Shown here: in pieces, positions 7,740 to 10,000 of the stretch
How the letters are laid out: the number at the start of each line of letters is the position of its first letter
Numbering within the stretch: position 1 is the stretch's first letter
Assembly (NCBI RefSeq): GCF_000499385.1
Contig: NW_013654525.1
Location: 1 to 10,000, forward strand
Reading direction: 5' to 3'
Source: Eimeria necatrix
Lineage: Eukaryota > Apicomplexa > Conoidasida > Eucoccidiorida > Eimeriidae
DNA: 10,000 nt
Made by a program: the position numbers and the translations under genes
Notes under the pieces: generated by a model
The model's input: the letters and a program-made list of their open reading frames with translations, nothing else
Database searches by the model: none
Told to the model about the DNA's origin: nothing

Positions 7740-8288
7740 GGGGGGCCCCCGGGGGCCCCCGGGGGCCCCCGAGGAAGTGTTATTAAAGAGGGTTGGCTCA
7801 GCAAACAAAGCCGCTATCTTAAGGACTGGCGGCGGCGGTGGTTTGTGTTAACTCCGCAGTGTTTGTGCAGCTACAAAACCTCCGATGTGCATTCGCAGAA
7901 GCCCACAGAGGTAATTGCGAGGGTTTAGGGTTTAGGGTTTAGGGTTTAGGGTTTAGGGTTTAGGGTTTGGGGTTTGGGGTTTGGGGTTTGGGGTTTGGGG
8001 CTGGGGAGGGCTGGGGCTTTCGGGCTCGGGGAGGCCCCAGCGGGTTAAGGCTAACGTGAGGCTCTGCCCAACCTAAACCCTAAACCCTAAACCCTAAACC
8101 CTAAACCCTAAACCCTAAGTCTTTGGCGCTCCCGTTGGCAGCGAAGTTTTTTAAGTGTTTTCTGTCTCTACCCGCGTCTCCCGTCACTGTCAAGTTCTGC
8201 TGCTGCTGCTGCTGCTGCAGCAGCTGCTGCTGTTGCTGCTGCTGCTGCTGAAATAAGGACAGAAGCAGGCCTACTGACCTGCTGCAGC

Positions 8289-8323
<35 letters not shown>

Positions 8324-8462
8324 CGAATCATTTGCAGCAGCATCTGTTTAGAGCTTTGTGGCGGATTTCCCCCCAAACGGCTGCGCCTTCTGCTGCTGCC
8401 GCCCCCCGCTGCTGCTGCTGCTGCTCCCACCCCCGCTGCTGCTGCTGCTGCTGCTCCCACCC

Positions 8463-8501
<39 letters not shown>

Positions 8502-8698
8502 AGGTGCTGTACCTGCGGGACTGCAGCACGGTGAAGAGTGCGGAGGAGGAGACGCAGCGGGAAAACGCCTTCCGCGTGGACAGCAGCAGCAGAAGCTTTT
8601 TGCTGCTGGCAGATTCGCAGCAAGACAAGGAAGCTTGGATAGGCCACATTGGCCGCCAGATGGTCCGCCCTTCAGTCCTCACTGAGTACCCCGACTAG
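7740..8698 (+). CDS. PH-domain protein, APH-like, two recognised exons
   Basis: Pleckstrin-homology domains bind phosphoinositides or phosphatidic acid and recruit proteins to membranes. Exon 7740-7910 encodes VIKEGWLSKQSRYLKDW and RRRWFVL, the first PH strands with the basic pattern expected for lipid phosphate binding, and ends in KPTE at the donor GAG|GTAATT. Exon 8504-8698 starts after (CTG)12CAG, reads VLYLRDCSTVKSAEEE, then FRVDSSSRSFLLL and KEAWIGHIGRQMVRP, the terminal helix with its conserved Trp, and stops at TAG 8696-8698. Both splice sites are phase 0. The domain is essentially the whole protein. Size and motif layout resemble the apicomplexan acylated PH protein APH, which binds phosphatidic acid in microneme secretion; that is inference, and no Met-Gly acylation start is visible. 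The N-terminal exon is unresolved, and the 7740 start (acceptor CTTCAG) is tentative because GGGGGCCCCC repeats abut it. Confidence 0.87.
7921..7997 (+). repeat. intragenic telomere-like repeat, G-rich orientation
   Basis: Six perfect GGGTTTA units (7921-7962) are followed by five GGGTTTG variant units (7963-7997). TTTAGGG is the telomere repeat of coccidia. The array begins ten bases after the 5' splice site of the PH-gene intron. Confidence 0.96.
8072..8118 (+). repeat. intragenic telomere-like repeat, C-rich orientation
   Basis: Almost seven CCCTAAA units are the inverted counterpart of the array at 7921, separated from it by a unique, mostly GC-rich spacer of about 74 bases. The two arms could pair into a long hairpin in the transcript or in single-stranded DNA. 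Confidence 0.96.
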
Positions 8699-8774
8699 CT
8701 GCTGCTGCTGCTGCAGCAGCGGGTGCGGCGGTGGGCGCAGCGGCGGGCGCGGTGCTGCGCAGCGGAGGCTCCAC

Positions 8775-8805
<31 letters not shown>

Positions 8806-9165
8806 AAGGAGTTCGCGGGACAGACTTGCCGCCCCTTCAGGGCTGGCCTTCGCCAGCAGCAGCAGCTGCTGCAGCAGCAGCTGCTGCTGCTGCTTTGAGG
8901 CGGGACTTCAGCGGCTTCTCTCCTTCCAGCAGGAAGCAGCGCAAAGGGAGCTGCAGCAGCAACAGCAGCAGCAGCAGCAGCTGCTGCTGCTGCGCTTCTC
9001 TGGCGGGTCAGCTGCGGGTTAAACAGCCAACGCCTCGCAGCTACTGCAGCACCTGGGATCCGCAGCGCAGCAGCAGCAGCAGCAGCAGCAGCAAAAGATG
9101 AAACTTTTTGACTGAAGCTGGAGTAGCAGCAGCAGCAATTGAAGCAGCAGCTGCAGCAGCAACCA

Positions 9166-9218
<53 letters not shown>

Positions 9219-9233
9219 GCAGCAAGAGGTGAC
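8699..9233. other. CAG/CTG-rich region between convergent gene ends
   Basis: The stretch holds CTG tracts (8699-8712, 8775-8806), mixed CAG/CTG palindromic stretches (8850-8896, 8955-8992), and CAG tracts (9067-9092, 9169-9226). Short unique pieces lie between them (8808-8850, 8895-8940, 8997-9065, 9093-9135). The PH gene ends just before it and the ClpR gene runs toward it, so the missing last ClpR exon may be one of the unique pieces on the minus strand. I could not identify it. Confidence 0.45.
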
Positions 9234-9330
9234 CTCGTCTATTAGCCCGAGTGCCTTCGCCTCCTCAGCATCAAGGAGGCCCCCGTCAATAACCAGCTGC
9301 CTCAGGCGTGCCTCTCGCTGCTGCTGCAGT

Positions 9331-9378
<48 letters not shown>

Positions 9379-9500
9379 GCTGCGGCGTTCAGCAGCAAGT
9401 GTATGTACAGCTCGCGGTCGCTGCGCGCCGCTTCCGCCCTTGCTGCAATTTCCTTGGCAGTGCCGCTGCAGCAAATGGGAGGGGCCTTGAGGCTCACCCT

Positions 9501-9536
<36 letters not shown>

Positions 9537-9683
9537 CAGGCAGCAGCAGCGGCAGCAACGGGCACTGGATTATCTGGAAACGCAGTGGTGCCGCCGCAAG
9601 AAGCAGCAAACTGCACAAGCAGCAGCAGCAGCGAAGAATTAAAACTGCAGCAGCAGCAGCAGCAGCAGCGGAGAATAACAACT

Positions 9684-9724
<41 letters not shown>

Positions 9725-9852
9725 CCACGTATTGCGCGTTGCGAAACGCCTTCCTGCTGCGCCGCAGGCAAGCAGAAGAGCAGCAGGGCCCCCTGCATGC
9801 CCCAGGGCTATTGTGGTTACAGTTAGCTGCTGCTGCTGCTGCTGCTGCTGCC

Positions 9853-9886
<34 letters not shown>

Positions 9887-9990
9887 CGCTGCTGCTGCTG
9901 CTGCTGCTCGGTGCTGCAGCAGCAACGCCGCCACCGGCAGCCACTCCAAGTCCCCGCCCTGCTGCGCTCCCTGGGCATCTGTCCCATAGC
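9234..9990 (-). CDS. ClpR: ClpR-type inactive ClpP homologue, partial
   Basis: The protein has the ClpP fold that forms the barrel of Clp proteases. In apicomplexans ClpP and ClpR serve the apicoplast; targeting cannot be seen here. Minus-strand exons are 9990(?)-9726 and 9498-9234. The firm part starts at 9826 and reads VTTIALGHAGGPAALLLA, then CGAAGRRFATRNT; the join across the intron 9725-9499 (both sides phase 2) completes W and continues VSLKAPPICCSGTAKEIAAR, and the exon ends with LLDAEEAKALGLIDE at a GAG|GTCACC donor. Aligned without gaps to ClpP, the catalytic Ser is Gly, the His is Lys and the Asp is Gly, so it should not cleave peptides. A 15-Gln run interrupts the handle region (about 9332-9378). 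Upstream of 9826 the same frame stays open through Gln, Ser and Ala runs to a piece reading GGDLEWLPVAALLLQ, possibly the same exon starting near 9990. The 5' end lies outside the window; the last exon was not found. Confidence 0.82.
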
Positions 9991-10000
9991 CTGCAGGGGC

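Larger units (their letters stand above)
861..9908. repeat. dispersed CAG/CTG trinucleotide tracts
   Basis: Near-perfect tracts recur throughout. CTG on the plus strand: about 861-909, 1981-2024, 3016-3070, 5761-5830 (mixed with TTG), 5948-5983, 6703-6747, 7526-7570, 8465-8500, 8775-8806, 9332-9378 and 9830-9908. CAG on the plus strand: about 1024-1086, 1625-1673, 1805-1849, 2275-2317, 4922-4965, 5288-5327, 8294-8321, 9169-9226, 9502-9534 and 9682-9723. They occur in exons, introns and intergenic DNA. Depending on frame they encode Gln, Ser, Ala, Leu or Cys. Such tracts encoding homopolymeric runs are a known trait of Eimeria genomes. Confidence 0.95.

Noticed and set aside
7723..7790. ATG at 7723 as start of the PH-domain protein
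   Set aside because: Its frame is offset from the PH reading frame and reads into a stop in the middle of the PH exon. The correct frame has a stop at 7713-7715 and no ATG, so an upstream exon is needed.
7921..8118. A true chromosome end or subtelomere
   Set aside because: The repeats are short, inverted relative to each other and flanked by two halves of one PH domain, so they are interstitial.

Overview
The window looks like nuclear DNA of a coccidian apicomplexan, most probably an Eimeria species. The reasons are dense CAG/CTG trinucleotide tracts that would encode runs of Gln, Ala, Ser, Leu or Cys, telomere-like TTTAGGG/CCCTAAA arrays inside a gene, short exons split by introns, and single eukaryotic genes on either strand. 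A second palindromic low-complexity element, GGGGCCCC and its longer forms, fills most other space. Neither CAG/CTG nor GGGGCCCC contains a stop codon in any of six frames, so long open frames here mean little. I relied on conserved motifs and on splice joins whose phases agree.

Four genes can be supported. (1) 391-2269, plus strand: the 3' part of an RluA-family pseudouridine synthase in five exons; the 5' end was not found and probably lies upstream. (2) About 4145-6125, plus strand: an unrecognised Ala/Gln-rich protein with a phase-consistent last intron and a normal-complexity C-terminal exon. (3) About 7740-8698, plus strand: a small PH-domain protein in two recognised exons; its intron holds head-to-head telomere-like repeats. 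(4) About 9234-9990, minus strand: a ClpP-fold protein that lacks all three catalytic residues, so a ClpR-type pseudoprotease; its 5' end leaves the window and its last exon was not found.

Layout: 1-390 GGGGCCCC repeats with possible upstream coding; 391-2269 gene 1; 2270-4144 repeats (25-bp and 42-bp tandem arrays, GGGGCCCC clusters, AT-rich islands) with no convincing gene; 4145-6125 gene 2; 6090-6560 an array of about twenty GGGGCCCC cores with AT linkers; 6561-7739 AT-rich DNA that may hold the first exon of gene 3; 7740-8698 gene 3; 8699-9233 CAG/CTG-rich DNA between the convergent ends of genes 3 and 4; 9234-10000 gene 4.

The genes do not form a pathway. What they share is repeat architecture: four of seven inferred introns end in a (CTG)11-14 tract whose final CAG is the splice acceptor, and conserved domains are interrupted by in-frame repeat insertions.
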